Notes: a model not told the origin generated them from the letters alone. 49,448 nucleotides of DNA from CAZSVE01 sp964610175 (GCA_964610175.1 CAZSVE010000014.1:1-49448), one strand, 5' to 3'. Shown: positions 17,702-27,240, counted from the stretch's first letter. Made by a program: numbers and translations.

Positions 17702-18103
17702 TCAGTGATGCATTTTTCTGACCGTTATAATATGAACTTCGGATGTAGTCCCTTTAGGGAAAGGTATTGGTGACCATTGTCCGGTCCTTCTACCACTATC
17801 ATGATACGTCAAGATTGGGGATTCCCCACTCCTGCTAAAGGCAGCAACAGCAATTTCGAAATCGATCCCTACATCCTGCGGTTGACCTATGTAGATGAGA
17901 ACTTGCCAATTTCCATTTGCATCTACGATTGGTTTGTCTTGGGGCCACCATTGATCTACAAATAGTTTTGGATGAACCAGAATCCAAATATGACTCTCAC
18001 CATCGGTAATATCCGATGTTCCCTCGACGATTACTTGCCTTCCTACATCGTCTCCGTTGCTCGGTGACGTGATTTTTACCTTGTTTTCTTCGCTCCTGGT
18101 CAT
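17702..18103 (-). CDS. Hypothetical protein, single beta-sandwich-like domain
   Basis: Not recognised by name. From ATG (18101-18103) the protein has 133 residues: KVKITSPSNGDDVGRQVIVEG, HIWILVHPKLFVDQWWPQ, NGNWQVLIYIG, and DFEIAVAAFS. The alternation of short hydrophobic strands and the opening I-x-S-P-x-N-G-x-x-V pattern resemble Ig-like or carbohydrate-binding-like beta-sandwich domains often found alone or appended to larger bacterial proteins. No signal peptide is visible. The open frame continues upstream to 18238, but those 45 codons lie within or next to the family A element at 18122-18232 and are judged non-native. It is flanked by serA and pheA without other context. Confidence 0.6.
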   Translation of the reverse strand: MTRSEENKVKITSPSNGDDVGRQVIVEGTSDITDGESHIWILVHPKLFVDQWWPQDKPIVDANGNWQVLIYIGQPQDVGIDFEIAVAAFSRSGESPILTYHDSGRRTGQWSPIPFPKGTTSEVHIITVRKMHH

Positions 18104-18121
18104 GAACTGAAAATGGGAATC

Positions 18122-18232
18122 ACTAGCGAAGCTTTTCCTCGAACCGGTAAAGCATGTTTTTGTATTGGTAGAACAAAATTGGTGTTTTGTAAAATTCGAC
18201 TCATTTATGAAGATGAACGGGAAATAAACAAA
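18122..18232 (+). repeat. Family A element, copy 4
   Basis: Forward: ACTAGCGAAGCTTTTCCTCG at the left, GAACGGGAAATAAACAAAAA at the right. On the minus strand it is open in the frame of the gene at 17702-18103. Confidence 0.85.
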
Positions 18233-18609
18233 AAGCAAGCAAGAGTTACAGGATTTTCAGGTTAATTTCCCTGTTTGGTTGAGCTTTCCAGTCGATATGC
18301 TACCTTTTTACAAGATTAGATATTGATCTTGATGCCTGTAATCCCGCAAGGGAAGGAAAAACTTTCGATATTTTCTGCCGGTAGGGTGGCAAAAAGTTAC
18401 AAGAAACTTCGTTTGCTCATCTGTACGACGAAATGTCTCTGATTTGCTAGTATTGGTGTATTCACGATGAATAGTATGAATTTTATAAGAAAAACATCAT
18501 TCGATGAATAATTATTGGTAATAACACCAGCAAAGGGCGAAGATTTTGCCTTTCGATAAGAAACGGATTTTTGACTATTCGTTAGCTAACTATTCTCGAT
18601 CTTCAAGCC

Positions 18610-18642
18610 CGGAATCGAGTGGAATCGATCACTTGATTCCCG
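18610..18642 (-). terminator. Hairpin downstream of serA
   Basis: Twelve pairs with one bulge: CGGAATCGAGTG / CACTTGATTCCCG, 8-nt loop. It begins 6 nt past the serA stop. No T-run follows on the minus strand, so it may be an RNA 3'-end stabiliser rather than an intrinsic terminator. Confidence 0.45.
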
Positions 18643-18648
18643 GCGAGA

Positions 18649-19818
18649 TCAAATACCCAACGCACGTACTCGCATAACCCCTTCGATTTCGGCGATTCGA
18701 TCAATCACCTCCGATGGTACCGGTTCCTGTACATCGATCAAGGTGTAGGCCAACTCGTCACGGGAGCGATTGGACATATCCAGAATATTCAAATGAGCCT
18801 CGGCCAATGTCGTGGATATTTGGCCTAGCATATTCGGTACGTTGGCGTTAACGACAGCAATTCGAAATCCTTTACCTGGCGCTATTTCTACGGTGGGGAA
18901 GTTGACGGAATTGTAAATAGTGCCGTTCTCTAAAAATTCACGGACCTGATCGGCTACCATGATCGCGCAATTATCCTCGGCTTCTTTGGTGGAAGCACCA
19001 AGATGCGGCAACATAATCACTCGCGGATTGTCCTTGAGTACATTGCTGGGGAAATCGCAGGCGTATGTCTGTAACTTTCCGGCATTCAGGGCAGCCACGA
19101 CCGCTTCTTCATCGACCACATCTCCACGAGAAAAATTCAGCAGGATTGCACCGTCGCGCATGGTAGGCAGGCGTTTGTCATCGAGCATTTGGCGGGTCGC
19201 ATCCGTTAGCGGGACGTGGATACTGACGAAATCGGAACGTGCCAACAGGTCATCGATGCTTATGGCCTGTTGCACGGCGGAGGACAATTGCCAGGCACGA
19301 TGCACCGTGATGGAGGGATCGTAACCGATGACTTTCATTCCCAATGAGAGCGCGGCATTGGAAACCAACACTCCGATGGCACCGAGACCGATCACCCCGA
19401 GCGTGCGTCCCGGCAACTCGAATCCTTTGAATTGTTTTTTCCCTACCTCTACCTGTTTTTGTACTTCCTGATCATTTCCTTCAAGGTTACGCACATAATC
19501 CCATGCCGGACAGAGATTACGGGCCGCCAAGAACATTGCTGCTAACACGAGTTCCTTGACGGCATTGGCATTGGCTCCCGGTGTATTGAAGACGGGTATC
19601 CCCAGCCGGCTCAGCTTGTCTACGGGAATGTTGTTGACACCTGCTCCGGCACGGCCCACTGCTTTTAGGCTCTGGGGTAATGGCATGTCATGCATTTTGT
19701 GGGAACGCAGCAGGATTGCATCCGGATTTTGGATTTCCGAGGCAACTTCGTATCGATCCCGAGGTAGACGTTCCAATCCTTTGATGGAAATGCTGTTCAA
19801 GGTGAGTATCTTGCACAT
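18649..19818 (-). CDS. serA: D-3-phosphoglycerate dehydrogenase, ACT-type
   Basis: First step of serine synthesis: oxidises 3-phosphoglycerate to 3-phosphohydroxypyruvate with NAD. The 389-residue protein has the substrate-binding half (VGRAGAGVNNIPVDKL, NTPGANANAVKELVLA), the Rossmann core GVIGLGAIG, the catalytic arginine in LLNFSRGDVVDEEAV, the glutamate in the next segment, the catalytic histidine in MLPHLGASTKEAE, and a C-terminal ACT domain (VPNMLGQISTTLAEAHLNI). It is of the shorter ACT type. Its product is the substrate of SerC encoded upstream; a family B repeat separates the two. Confidence 0.96.
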   Translation of the reverse strand: MCKILTLNSISIKGLERLPRDRYEVASEIQNPDAILLRSHKMHDMPLPQSLKAVGRAGAGVNNIPVDKLSRLGIPVFNTPGANANAVKELVLAAMFLAARNLCPAWDYVRNLEGNDQEVQKQVEVGKKQFKGFELPGRTLGVIGLGAIGVLVSNAALSLGMKVIGYDPSITVHRAWQLSSAVQQAISIDDLLARSDFVSIHVPLTDATRQMLDDKRLPTMRDGAILLNFSRGDVVDEEAVVAALNAGKLQTYACDFPSNVLKDNPRVIMLPHLGASTKEAEDNCAIMVADQVREFLENGTIYNSVNFPTVEIAPGKGFRIAVVNANVPNMLGQISTTLAEAHLNILDMSNRSRDELAYTLIDVQEPVPSEVIDRIAEIEGVMRVRALGI

Positions 19819-19940
19819 GGTTATTTGCTTATGTCTTTGCTGTGTGGCCTCGAAATGACCTATGGCCGGAATGATTTTGGAGGATTGGACATGAATGACT
19901 CATCCTGAATATGGATGAATTTGGAGTTTGTGCCATTGGG

Positions 19941-20060
19941 ATACCCCAACCCGACATAGCCGGAACCAAAGATTCTTGACTTGCCTTTTGTCATTTCTCG
20001 CTACGCTCGAAATGACAATCGAATTTTTTGCTCGTTTTGTCGAAGATTCTCCCAGTGAGG
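19941..20060 (-). repeat. Family B element between serC and serA
   Basis: Reverse copy with CCCCAACCCGACATAGCCGG and a perfect-type hairpin GTCATTTC ... GAAATGAC (19990-20016). Confidence 0.8.
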
Positions 20061-20118
20061 GAATACAGTTGCCTGAAGCATTTTGGATATGGATTTCCTT
20101 GGGCAAACCAGAGCCCAT

Positions 20119-21201
20119 TTATCCATACCGCCGTTCGAAATCCTCCATGAATTCCACTAATCTATCCACCCCGGCTTCAGGCATGGCATTGTAGATGCTT
20201 GCTCGCATACCACCAACGGAGCGATGCCCTTTGAGGCCATCAAGTCCGATGGTTGCTGCCTCCGTGAGGAATGTACCGTCAAGTTTGTTGTTGGCCAGCG
20301 TAAAAGGGATATTCATCCTGGATCGGCATTTCGGGTCCACCGAATTAGCGTAGAAATCGGAGTTATCGATAACCGTATACAATTTATCCGCTTTACGTTG
20401 ATTGCGCTCGGCCATACTCACCAATCCGCCCTCGTCGAGCAACCATTGGAATACGAGTCCTGCCATATACCAGGCGAATGTGGGTGGCGTATTGAACATG
20501 GAGTCAGCATCGATCTGGACATCGTAATCGATCACTGCTGGTGTGTGTTCCATGGACTGTCCGACGAGTTCTTCCCGTACTATTACCACCGTAAGCCCCG
20601 CAGGACCGATATTTTTCTGCGCCCCGGCGTAGATAATCCCGAACCGTTCGACATTGATGGGACGTGACAGAATGTTCGAGGACATGTCGGCTACGAGCGG
20701 GACATCATAGGTTTCCGGAATCCAATGGAACTCGACACCACCGATCGTCTCGTTGGGGGTATAGTGAAAATATAAGGCATCCGGGTCTTTTTCCCAGGTA
20801 AACTCCTTGGGGATACTGGTGTAACCAGAGCCCTTGCTGCTTGCAACCACGTTTACCTCACTGTATCGACGTGCTTCCTTGATTGCTCGGCTGGACCAGT
20901 ATCCCGTATCCAGGTAGTCGACACGCGTTCCCCATTTGCAGGAGTTGAGAGGGACAGCGGCGAATTGCATGCTGGCACCTCCCTGAAGAAACAACACCCT
21001 GTAGGTATCGGGGATATCCATGAGCTTGCGCAGATTGGCTTCGGCCTGCTCGGCAATGGACATGAATTCCTTGCCCCGGTGAGTCATTTCCATGACTGAC
21101 ATTCCACTTTCACCGTGATTGAGCAAGTCTTCTTTTGCCCGTTCGAGCACGGCTTGGGGCAACATCGCGGGTCCGGCGCTAAAATTATAGATTCGTGGCA
21201 T
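20119..21201 (-). CDS. serC: Phosphoserine aminotransferase
   Basis: PLP enzyme converting 3-phosphohydroxypyruvate and glutamate to phosphoserine; also serves pyridoxal phosphate synthesis in gammaproteobacteria. The 360-residue protein opens with YNFSAGPAMLP and has FLQGGASMQFA, ADMSSNILSRPI, the PLP lysine Lys196 in YAGAQKNIGPAG, and GGMRASIYNAM. The ATG has GGAG 6 nt upstream. Its first 17 bases overlap the 3' end of gyrA, which implies cotranscription and probably translational coupling. Confidence 0.97.
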   Translation of the reverse strand: MPRIYNFSAGPAMLPQAVLERAKEDLLNHGESGMSVMEMTHRGKEFMSIAEQAEANLRKLMDIPDTYRVLFLQGGASMQFAAVPLNSCKWGTRVDYLDTGYWSSRAIKEARRYSEVNVVASSKGSGYTSIPKEFTWEKDPDALYFHYTPNETIGGVEFHWIPETYDVPLVADMSSNILSRPINVERFGIIYAGAQKNIGPAGLTVVIVREELVGQSMEHTPAVIDYDVQIDADSMFNTPPTFAWYMAGLVFQWLLDEGGLVSMAERNQRKADKLYTVIDNSDFYANSVDPKCRSRMNIPFTLANNKLDGTFLTEAATIGLDGLKGHRSVGGMRASIYNAMPEAGVDRLVEFMEDFERRYG

Positions 21202-23815
21202 TTATGACTCCTTGACTAACCAGTGGTGTGGATGTTTCTTCTATGTCTTCCTCCCTGGGAGATGCAGGAAAGACCTTCGCCGTACCGGCATCTTCTTCCG
21301 CAATACGATCCAAACCAACCAATCGCTCCCCCTCGGCAAGACTAATCAGCTTGACGCCCTGGGCATTACGCCCAACCACACTAATCTCATCGGTTCGCAT
21401 ACGTATGAGTTTACCGCCATCCGTAATCAACATGACCTCATCGTTTTTATGGACCAACAAGGCGCCGACCATAGGGCCATTACGACTTGATGTCTGGATG
21501 GAAATCACACCCATTCCTCCGCGTCCCTTTGTGGAATACTCTCCTACAGGTGTACATTTCCCATAACCGTTTTCCGTAATCGTCAGTACCAATCCCGGTT
21601 CGACGATAATCAGGGAAATGATCCGATCATCAGCTTGAAGTCGCATTCCACGGACGCCGATGGCCCCACGACCGGTAGCTCGCACGCTTTTTTCACTAAA
21701 CCGGGTAATCTTGCCGCCACTGCAAGCCAACATGAGATCTTGTTCGCCATCGGTTACGGCGGCGGCTACCAGATTATCGTCTTCCCGAAGTTCTATGGCG
21801 ATGATTCCACTGGGTCTCGGCCTCGAAAAGTCCTGCAAGGAGCACTTCTTGATAATTCCACGGGATGTCACCATGACGATAAACCCCGGTTTCATGAAGT
21901 CATGCACTGGTAACAAAGCATTGATGCGTTCCCCTTCTTCCAACGGGAGCAGATTGACGATGGGGGTGCCTTTGGCTATCCTGCTTGCCAAAGGTAAATC
22001 AAAAACCTTCTTCCAATACACACGACCACGATTGGAAAAGAAAAGGATCATGTCATGGGTGTTTGCTACAAATAGTCGATCCACGAAATCCTGTTCTTTC
22101 ATGGTAGTAGCCGCTTTACCTTTCCCTCCCCGTTTTTGAGCCTGATAAACATCGAGGGATTGGTATTTTATGTACCCCGAGTGAGATAGCGTAACGATGA
22201 CCTCCTCCGGACGGATCAGATCTTCCCGATCGATTCCCATATGGTCATCGATAATCTCTGTCCGGCGCGCGTCGGCGAATTGATCTCGCAGGGCTGTCAG
22301 CTCTTCCCGGATAACATTCATAAGTCGGTCAGAGTTGCCGAGTATATCCAGAAGGTCTTTTATTTTATCGAGAAGTTCTTCATATTCACCAACAATCTTA
22401 TCCTGTTCAAGACCAGTTAGGCGATGTAGGCGCAGATCCAGAATTGCCTGAGCTTGCTCCGGAGAGAAATGATAGCCATCATCGGCAAGGCCGAGGTCCA
22501 TTGACGAATTTTCCGGTCGCGATAACGTTCCGTTCACCCTCGTAAGCATATCGGCCATTATCCCCGGTGACCAGATCCCATCCAGCAGGCCTTGCTTTGC
22601 TTCCGCGGGTGTTTTGGAATTCCGAATCAATACGATAATGGGATCGATATTCACAAGCGCGACAGAAAGCCCCTCCAGAATGTGAGTTCGCTCCCTTGCC
22701 TTATTGAGATCATATAATGTACGCCTTGTAACCACCTCACGCCGGTGGCGAACAAACGCCTCGATAATTTGCTTAAGATTCAATAGGCGTGGTTGAGAAT
22801 CCAACAATGCGACCATATTGATCCCAAATACGGTCTGCATTTGCGTATGCCGGTACAGATTGTTAATGACCACTTCCGACATTTGGCCTCGCCGCAATTC
22901 GATTACAAGCCTCATGCCATCTTTATCGGACTCATCCCGCATTGTGGCGATTCCCTCGATACGGCGCTCCTTCACAAGTTCCGCGATTTTCTCCTGGAGT
23001 CTTGCCTTATTGACTTGGTATGGAAGTTCGGTAACCACAATTCGTTGTTTTGCCTGATCCGATTCGCCTTCAACGTGGGTTCGCGCCCGAACATAGATTT
23101 TTCCCCGTCCGGTTTCATAAGCGCTTCGAATACCCTGCATACCGTTGATGATACCTGCCGTCGGAAAATCCGGACCGGGCATGTGCTCCATCAAACCGGC
23201 AATCTCTATATCCGGATCTCCAATATAAGCAATACAGGCATTGATCACTTCTGCCAAATTATGCGGTGGTATGTTGGTGGCCATTCCCACCGCAATGCCG
23301 GTCGAACCGTTAATAAGAAGATTCGGGAAACGGATCGGAAATACCGATGGTTCCTGCTCGGATTCATCGTAGTTGGGGACAAAATCGACGGTTTCCCTAT
23401 CGATGTCCACGATCATCTCGTGGGCAATCCTCGCCATACGTACTTCCGTATATCGCATAGCGGCCGGCGAGTCTCCATCCACGGACCCGAAATTACCTTG
23501 CCCATCGACGAGCATGACGCGCATGGAGAATGGCTGCGCCATCCGCACGATGGTGTCATATACCGCGCTTTCACCATGGGGATGATATTTACCGATTACG
23601 TCCCCGACAACACGCGCCGATTTCTTATAGGGCCTGTTCCAGCCATTATCCAGCTTGCTCATGGCATAGAGCGCCCGGCGGTGTACCGGTTTTAGTCCAT
23701 CGCGAGCATCAGGAAGTGCGCGCCCTACGATTACGCTCATGGCGTAGTCCAGGTACGACTGTTTCATCTCCTCCTCGATGTTGACTTGGAGGACTTCCTT
23801 GGCAAATTCAGTCAC
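21185..23815 (-). CDS. gyrA: DNA gyrase subunit A
   Basis: Breakage-reunion subunit of gyrase (A2B2), which introduces negative supercoils. The 876-residue product keeps E. coli numbering at the N-terminus: the catalytic Tyr122 (AAMRYTE) and the quinolone region HPHGESAVYD, with Ser83 and Asp87 unchanged but Glu82 in place of the Asp82 of E. coli. The GyrA-box (QRGGKGK) and six-bladed C-terminal domain are present. Start is GTG. It precedes serC with a 17-nt overlap, a conserved gammaproteobacterial arrangement. Confidence 0.98.
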   Translation of the reverse strand: MTEFAKEVLQVNIEEEMKQSYLDYAMSVIVGRALPDARDGLKPVHRRALYAMSKLDNGWNRPYKKSARVVGDVIGKYHPHGESAVYDTIVRMAQPFSMRVMLVDGQGNFGSVDGDSPAAMRYTEVRMARIAHEMIVDIDRETVDFVPNYDESEQEPSVFPIRFPNLLINGSTGIAVGMATNIPPHNLAEVINACIAYIGDPDIEIAGLMEHMPGPDFPTAGIINGMQGIRSAYETGRGKIYVRARTHVEGESDQAKQRIVVTELPYQVNKARLQEKIAELVKERRIEGIATMRDESDKDGMRLVIELRRGQMSEVVINNLYRHTQMQTVFGINMVALLDSQPRLLNLKQIIEAFVRHRREVVTRRTLYDLNKARERTHILEGLSVALVNIDPIIVLIRNSKTPAEAKQGLLDGIWSPGIMADMLTRVNGTLSRPENSSMDLGLADDGYHFSPEQAQAILDLRLHRLTGLEQDKIVGEYEELLDKIKDLLDILGNSDRLMNVIREELTALRDQFADARRTEIIDDHMGIDREDLIRPEEVIVTLSHSGYIKYQSLDVYQAQKRGGKGKAATTMKEQDFVDRLFVANTHDMILFFSNRGRVYWKKVFDLPLASRIAKGTPIVNLLPLEEGERINALLPVHDFMKPGFIVMVTSRGIIKKCSLQDFSRPRPSGIIAIELREDDNLVAAAVTDGEQDLMLACSGGKITRFSEKSVRATGRGAIGVRGMRLQADDRIISLIIVEPGLVLTITENGYGKCTPVGEYSTKGRGGMGVISIQTSSRNGPMVGALLVHKNDEVMLITDGGKLIRMRTDEISVVGRNAQGVKLISLAEGERLVGLDRIAEEDAGTAKVFPASPREEDIEETSTPLVSQGVINATNL

Positions 23816-24075
23816 GGGGATTCTTGCAGTCCGTATTGGCTGTCGCTGTGTTGGTCAGGGTAAGAAGAGCAGGGTGCCTAGAAATAATCCCATTTACAGG
23901 ATTTTCGGTCTAAAACCGACGATAGTGCACTGATCCTCATGGATTTATGGTAGGGAAAGCCGAAAACTCGAATCGCGCTTCGTGGCAAGGTAAAAATTGG
24001 TGAGAAGACCACGTTCGAGCGCGGCCAGAGAACATATGATCATGGATTTCGCTATGGAATGTAAGAAGGAAAAGA

Positions 24076-24186
24076 CTAGCGAAGCTTCGCTTCAAACCGA
24101 CAAGGCGTGATTTAGCATCGGTAAGGCGAGGCTGGTGTTTTGTAAAACTCGGATCATTCGCGAAGATGAGTGGGAAATAAACAAAC
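24076..24186 (+). repeat. Family A element, copy 5
   Basis: Forward: CTAGCGAAGCTTCGCTTC at the left, GAGTGGGAAATAAACAAAC at the right. Confidence 0.85.
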
Positions 24187-24343
24187 TATCATGATGACTA
24201 TAGTCAAGATTAGGGGAATTCTACCACAGCGATGACCTTACTCGCATACTTACTTGCTCCACGAAAGGCCGCTCCATTTTGTCGATCGCTATCGAAGTCG
24301 GCTGGGTATGACATAACCAGAAGATAAAAGCCAACGTCAATTT

Positions 24344-24453
24344 CTGGCGAAGCTTGTGCTCGAACCGATAAAGCATGGCTCGGCATCGGTAAAGCAAAAC
24401 TGGCGTTTTGTGAAATTCGACTCGTTTGCGAAGATGAGCGGGAAATAAACAAG
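24344..24453 (+). repeat. Family A element, copy 6
   Basis: Forward: CTGGCGAAGCTTGTGCTCG at the left, GAGCGGGAAATAAACAAG at the right. Tandem partner of copy 5. Confidence 0.85.
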
Positions 24454-24517
24454 TTAAGCTGATGAAAACAGCTCGGCAACGCAGAGGATGAATCTTCGCC
24501 ATTGGGCAACAATAGTC

Positions 24518-25390
24518 CTACACGATCTTACGAAGCTCATATTCCAGTATTCCTGTCGCACCAGCTATCTTGAGACGCGGTATCAAATCACGAATTTCAT
24601 TACTACTTACCACGGTTTCCACGGCAAGCCATTTCCGGTTGTAGAGATGGCTGACGGTAGGTGCCTGCAAACTAGGCAAAATGGAAACGACTTGATCTAT
24701 CTGGGCAGTCGGCACGTTCATCTTCAATGCGACTTTTCGACGAGCCGCGAGCGCCGCCTGAAGCAATAGCGCAATCTGATCGATCTTGCCCCTCTTCCAG
24801 GGATCTTTCATGGCTGTCTTATTGGCGATAAGCCGAGTATGGGTGTGCAGCAAATCACAAACGATGCGTAATCCATGGGCCTTGATAGTGCTTCCGGTTT
24901 CAGTGATTTCCACCGCTGCATCTACCAACCCCTCCACCACCTTCGCCTCGGTCGCGCCCCAGGAAAACTCCACCTTCGCTGCAATATCCCGTTCGGCAAG
25001 ATAGCGTTTCGTGAAACCGACAAGCTCCGTGGCAATCCGTTTGCCCGCCAAATCCGCAACCGACTGTATCGAGGAACTATCGCGCACAATCAATACCCAA
25101 CGGGCTGGTTGATCGGTGCTTTTGGAATAAACGAGTTCGCGAACTTCCATGACATCGGCCTCGGTCTCCAATATCCAATCATGCCCCGTAAGCCCGAGAT
25201 CCAAAGTTCCATTTTCTACGTAAAGAGCCATTTCCTGGGAACGTACCAGAGCACAGCTGATCTCTGCATCATTGATATCAGGAAAATAATTTCGCGAACG
25301 CGTGGTAATGAACCAACCAGCTTGCTCGAACAAGGCAATGGTGGCGGATTCCAAGCTACCCTTGGGAATCCCTATTCTCAATTGTTCCAA
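24518..25390 (-). CDS. hisG: ATP phosphoribosyltransferase, long form
   Basis: First, feedback-controlled step of histidine synthesis (ATP + PRPP to phosphoribosyl-ATP). Start is taken as TTG 25390, with GGGG about 6 nt upstream, giving MEQLRIGIPKGSLESATI and 290 residues, the usual long-form length. The open frame continues to 25510 without family resemblance. Motifs: ETEADVMEVRELVYSK region, the PRPP loop GLVDAAVEITETGSTIKAHGL, and a C-terminal ACT-like regulatory domain (KMNVPTAQIDQVVSILPSL, SHLYNRKWLAVETVV). No other his gene is in the window. Confidence 0.93.
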   Translation of the reverse strand: MEQLRIGIPKGSLESATIALFEQAGWFITTRSRNYFPDINDAEISCALVRSQEMALYVENGTLDLGLTGHDWILETEADVMEVRELVYSKSTDQPARWVLIVRDSSSIQSVADLAGKRIATELVGFTKRYLAERDIAAKVEFSWGATEAKVVEGLVDAAVEITETGSTIKAHGLRIVCDLLHTHTRLIANKTAMKDPWKRGKIDQIALLLQAALAARRKVALKMNVPTAQIDQVVSILPSLQAPTVSHLYNRKWLAVETVVSSNEIRDLIPRLKIAGATGILEYELRKIV

Positions 25391-26043
25391 TGTAATACCC
25401 CATGTCGTGATGTCTAGCGTAGCCCGCGGCTCGAGGCCACTCGAAGCCGTATCCTTCGGGACTGGAATCCGAAGGAACGGAAAGAGTCGTTTCCTTATCC
25501 TATGCTTCAATAAGAAACCCCTACCCGGGGATAACCATCAACGAAGCTTGTGTTCGAACCGATGAGGCGTGATTTGGCATCAGCCAAAGCAAAATCAGCG
25601 TCTTGTAAAATTCCGGCTCATTTGCGAAGAGGAGGAGGAGCGGGAAATAAGCGAATCAAGCACAGCGATACCGCGCAATATCGATAACGATACACTACCC
25701 GAGTAGCTGGCAAGGCTTTCCCTCGGATCGACGAGTCACGAAGTAACCGTCGTTGCGGTATGCCACGTTTTCCGAGTTGCCCATGTTAGCAAACATATCC
25801 GGTCTCGGGTCGGTACCTTGTAGCTTGTCATGTGGCCATAGCGCGATAGTTGTACGCTGGTATTTTCGGGGACACCGACAGGCATTTTCTCGAAATTCAT
25901 CACTACGCAAAGAACGGGGTCCTGGCTGCTAAAATGGTTTACGTGACCCTTCGATTGGAGAAAGGGGCTTTTTTGTTCCCACCATAGCTATTTCTCGGAA
26001 GCCTGCCTCATTTTCAGCGAAATGCCTCCTGACTTTCGTCTCC
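25391..26043. other. Intergenic stretch between hisG and dedD-like gene
   Basis: Contains family A copy 7. A 71-codon minus-strand frame (25695-25910) has protein-like composition but no recognised domain and no Shine-Dalgarno; it may be a gene remnant and is not called. Confidence 0.5.
25540..25655 (+). repeat. Family A element, copy 7
   Basis: Forward: AACGAAGCTTGTGTTCGAACC at the left. The right end carries a small GAG triplet expansion (GAAGAGGAGGAGGAGCGGG) before AAATAAGCGAAT. Confidence 0.8.
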
Positions 26044-26757
26044 TTATCCCCCGCTGGCATAGCGTACTACGATTCCATCGATGCTCAGGTCACTACGCAA
26101 CTTTTCGGCCAATTGCAACGCATTCCCCCGGCGCAATACCGGTCCAACGAAAACACGCGTTCGTGTTACGCCGATACTATCCCCTCGGAGAAATTCCACG
26201 AAGGCACGATACCCTTTCTTGCGTAACAGATCACGCAGTCCCAAGGCATTGTTCCTTTTCACGAAACTACCTACCTGTACAGCCCATGCTACAGGTTTTT
26301 GTTGTTTGGAAACCGTTGGTTTGGCGCGCTCGGGCACTTCTGCGTCCTTGTTCGGTTCACTCCGATTTTGCGGTCGATAGCTACCGTTTACAGCAGTTTT
26401 GGCCAATTCCGTTTTCGTTTCGGCGTTATCTCCCGATACAATCTTCCTATCAGGCTTTTCCATGGGAAGTTTCGCTCGTTGTACAAAGGGAGCGGAGTGG
26501 TCCTCGTATTGTGTCCCCGATGGCCCACGCCGGGTTTCGGTTCGTTCGGGCACTTCCGACGACCTGGTTGCAACCGTCGATTTATCCATGGGTACGATAC
26601 GTGAATGGAACCCATCTTCGTTTTCCAACGGGAAAGCTTTATCGGTGAAGGCCCCATCTATTTCATCATACGGCGACAAGATCATCGGAATGAAAACCAC
26701 GCCGAAGAGGACAAGCACCGAAGCGCCCACGATCCGATATTTTAGTTCTTTTTCCAT
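26044..26757 (-). CDS. dedD: DedD-like SPOR-domain cell division protein
   Basis: Inner-membrane protein with a short cytoplasmic N-terminus, one membrane helix (about residues 8-28, IVGASVLVLFGVVFIPMIL), a low-complexity charged linker (about 30-155) and a C-terminal SPOR domain (about 158-235: AWAVQVGSFVKRNNALGLRDLLRKKGY ... RVFVGPVLRRGNALQLAEKL). SPOR domains bind denuded septal peptidoglycan. The MEKELKYRIVGASVL start and IPMIL-SP segment favour DedD over FtsN. The usual neighbours folC and cvpA-purF are absent. 237 residues, typical length. Confidence 0.85.
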   Translation of the reverse strand: MEKELKYRIVGASVLVLFGVVFIPMILSPYDEIDGAFTDKAFPLENEDGFHSRIVPMDKSTVATRSSEVPERTETRRGPSGTQYEDHSAPFVQRAKLPMEKPDRKIVSGDNAETKTELAKTAVNGSYRPQNRSEPNKDAEVPERAKPTVSKQQKPVAWAVQVGSFVKRNNALGLRDLLRKKGYRAFVEFLRGDSIGVTRTRVFVGPVLRRGNALQLAEKLRSDLSIDGIVVRYASGG

Positions 26758-26866
26758 TCGTCATGTTTAGGAGGAGGTTACGAATACACGAAAATCCCCG
26801 CGCTATTTTCCAGGTTTTTGGACAGGAGATTGCATGTCCAGGATGCATCCACATGTAATAAAGTCG

Positions 26867-26956
26867 AAAAAACGCCGCTACGAAGATACGAAAATCAGTG
26901 AGATCGAGTTTCGTCGGATTGCAAAGACCTTTGCCATGGATCTCTCCGAAACGAAT
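26867..26956 (+). pseudogene. Possible IS1595-type transposase N-terminal scrap
   Basis: About 30 codons read KKRRYEDTKISEIEFRRIA then KTFAMDLSETN, which resembles from memory the N-terminal helix-turn-helix of IS1595-family transposases. Nothing downstream continues the match. Confidence 0.25.
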
Positions 26957-27060
26957 TCATGGTTTGTCCATGGGCCGTCCATCCAGCTCGGTCTTGATCC
27001 TCGAAACCGATATGCCTCGAAGAGGGCATTCCTTCCGTCTTGACGGCTAGTGGGCATTTA

Positions 27061-27240
27061 GTCCCTCGCCGGGAAAATCTTCGACAAAACGATCGAAAAA
27101 TTCCCATGGTCATTTTCAGTGTGGCGAGAAAGCTTGTGCATTCGGAACATCTTCGAAGCAGAAGATTCCTCGCGCAGCGAAAAATGACAAAGGGCAAGTC
27201 AACCAGAAATCTTTGGTTCCGGCGGAGCCGGGTTGGGAGA
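27061..27240 (+). repeat. Family B element, expanded copy
   Basis: Forward copy with CTTCGACAAAACGATCGAAA and GGTTCCGGCGGAGCCGGGTT. The central GTCATTTTC / GAAAAATGAC arms are pushed apart by about 60 bp holding a further hairpin (GAAGCAGAAGATTC region). Confidence 0.8.

Larger units (their letters stand above)
18104..18648. other. Intergenic stretch downstream of serA
   Basis: Holds the family A copy at 18122-18232 and a strong hairpin just after the serA stop (18610-18642). Between them, about 370 AT-rich bases show nothing recognisable. Confidence 0.55.
23816..24517. other. Intergenic stretch between hisG and gyrA
   Basis: About 700 bp with two family A copies in the same orientation (24076-24186 and 24344-24453), 157 bp apart. 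No gene is seen. The gyrA promoter must lie near 23820-23950 but no clear boxes were identified. Confidence 0.6.

Noticed and set aside
23562..23570. Quinolone-resistance mutation in gyrA (Glu82 instead of Asp82)
   Set aside because: Ser83 and Asp87 are unchanged and Glu is a conservative replacement; more likely natural variation.
25695..25910. 71-codon minus-strand frame between hisG and the dedD-like gene
   Set aside because: Composition looks protein-like but no family, ribosome site or operon context supports it.
25944..25976. Plus-strand terminator with CCCTT/AAGGG stem and T-run
   Set aside because: The stem is only about 5 bp and no plus-strand gene lies upstream; too weak to call.
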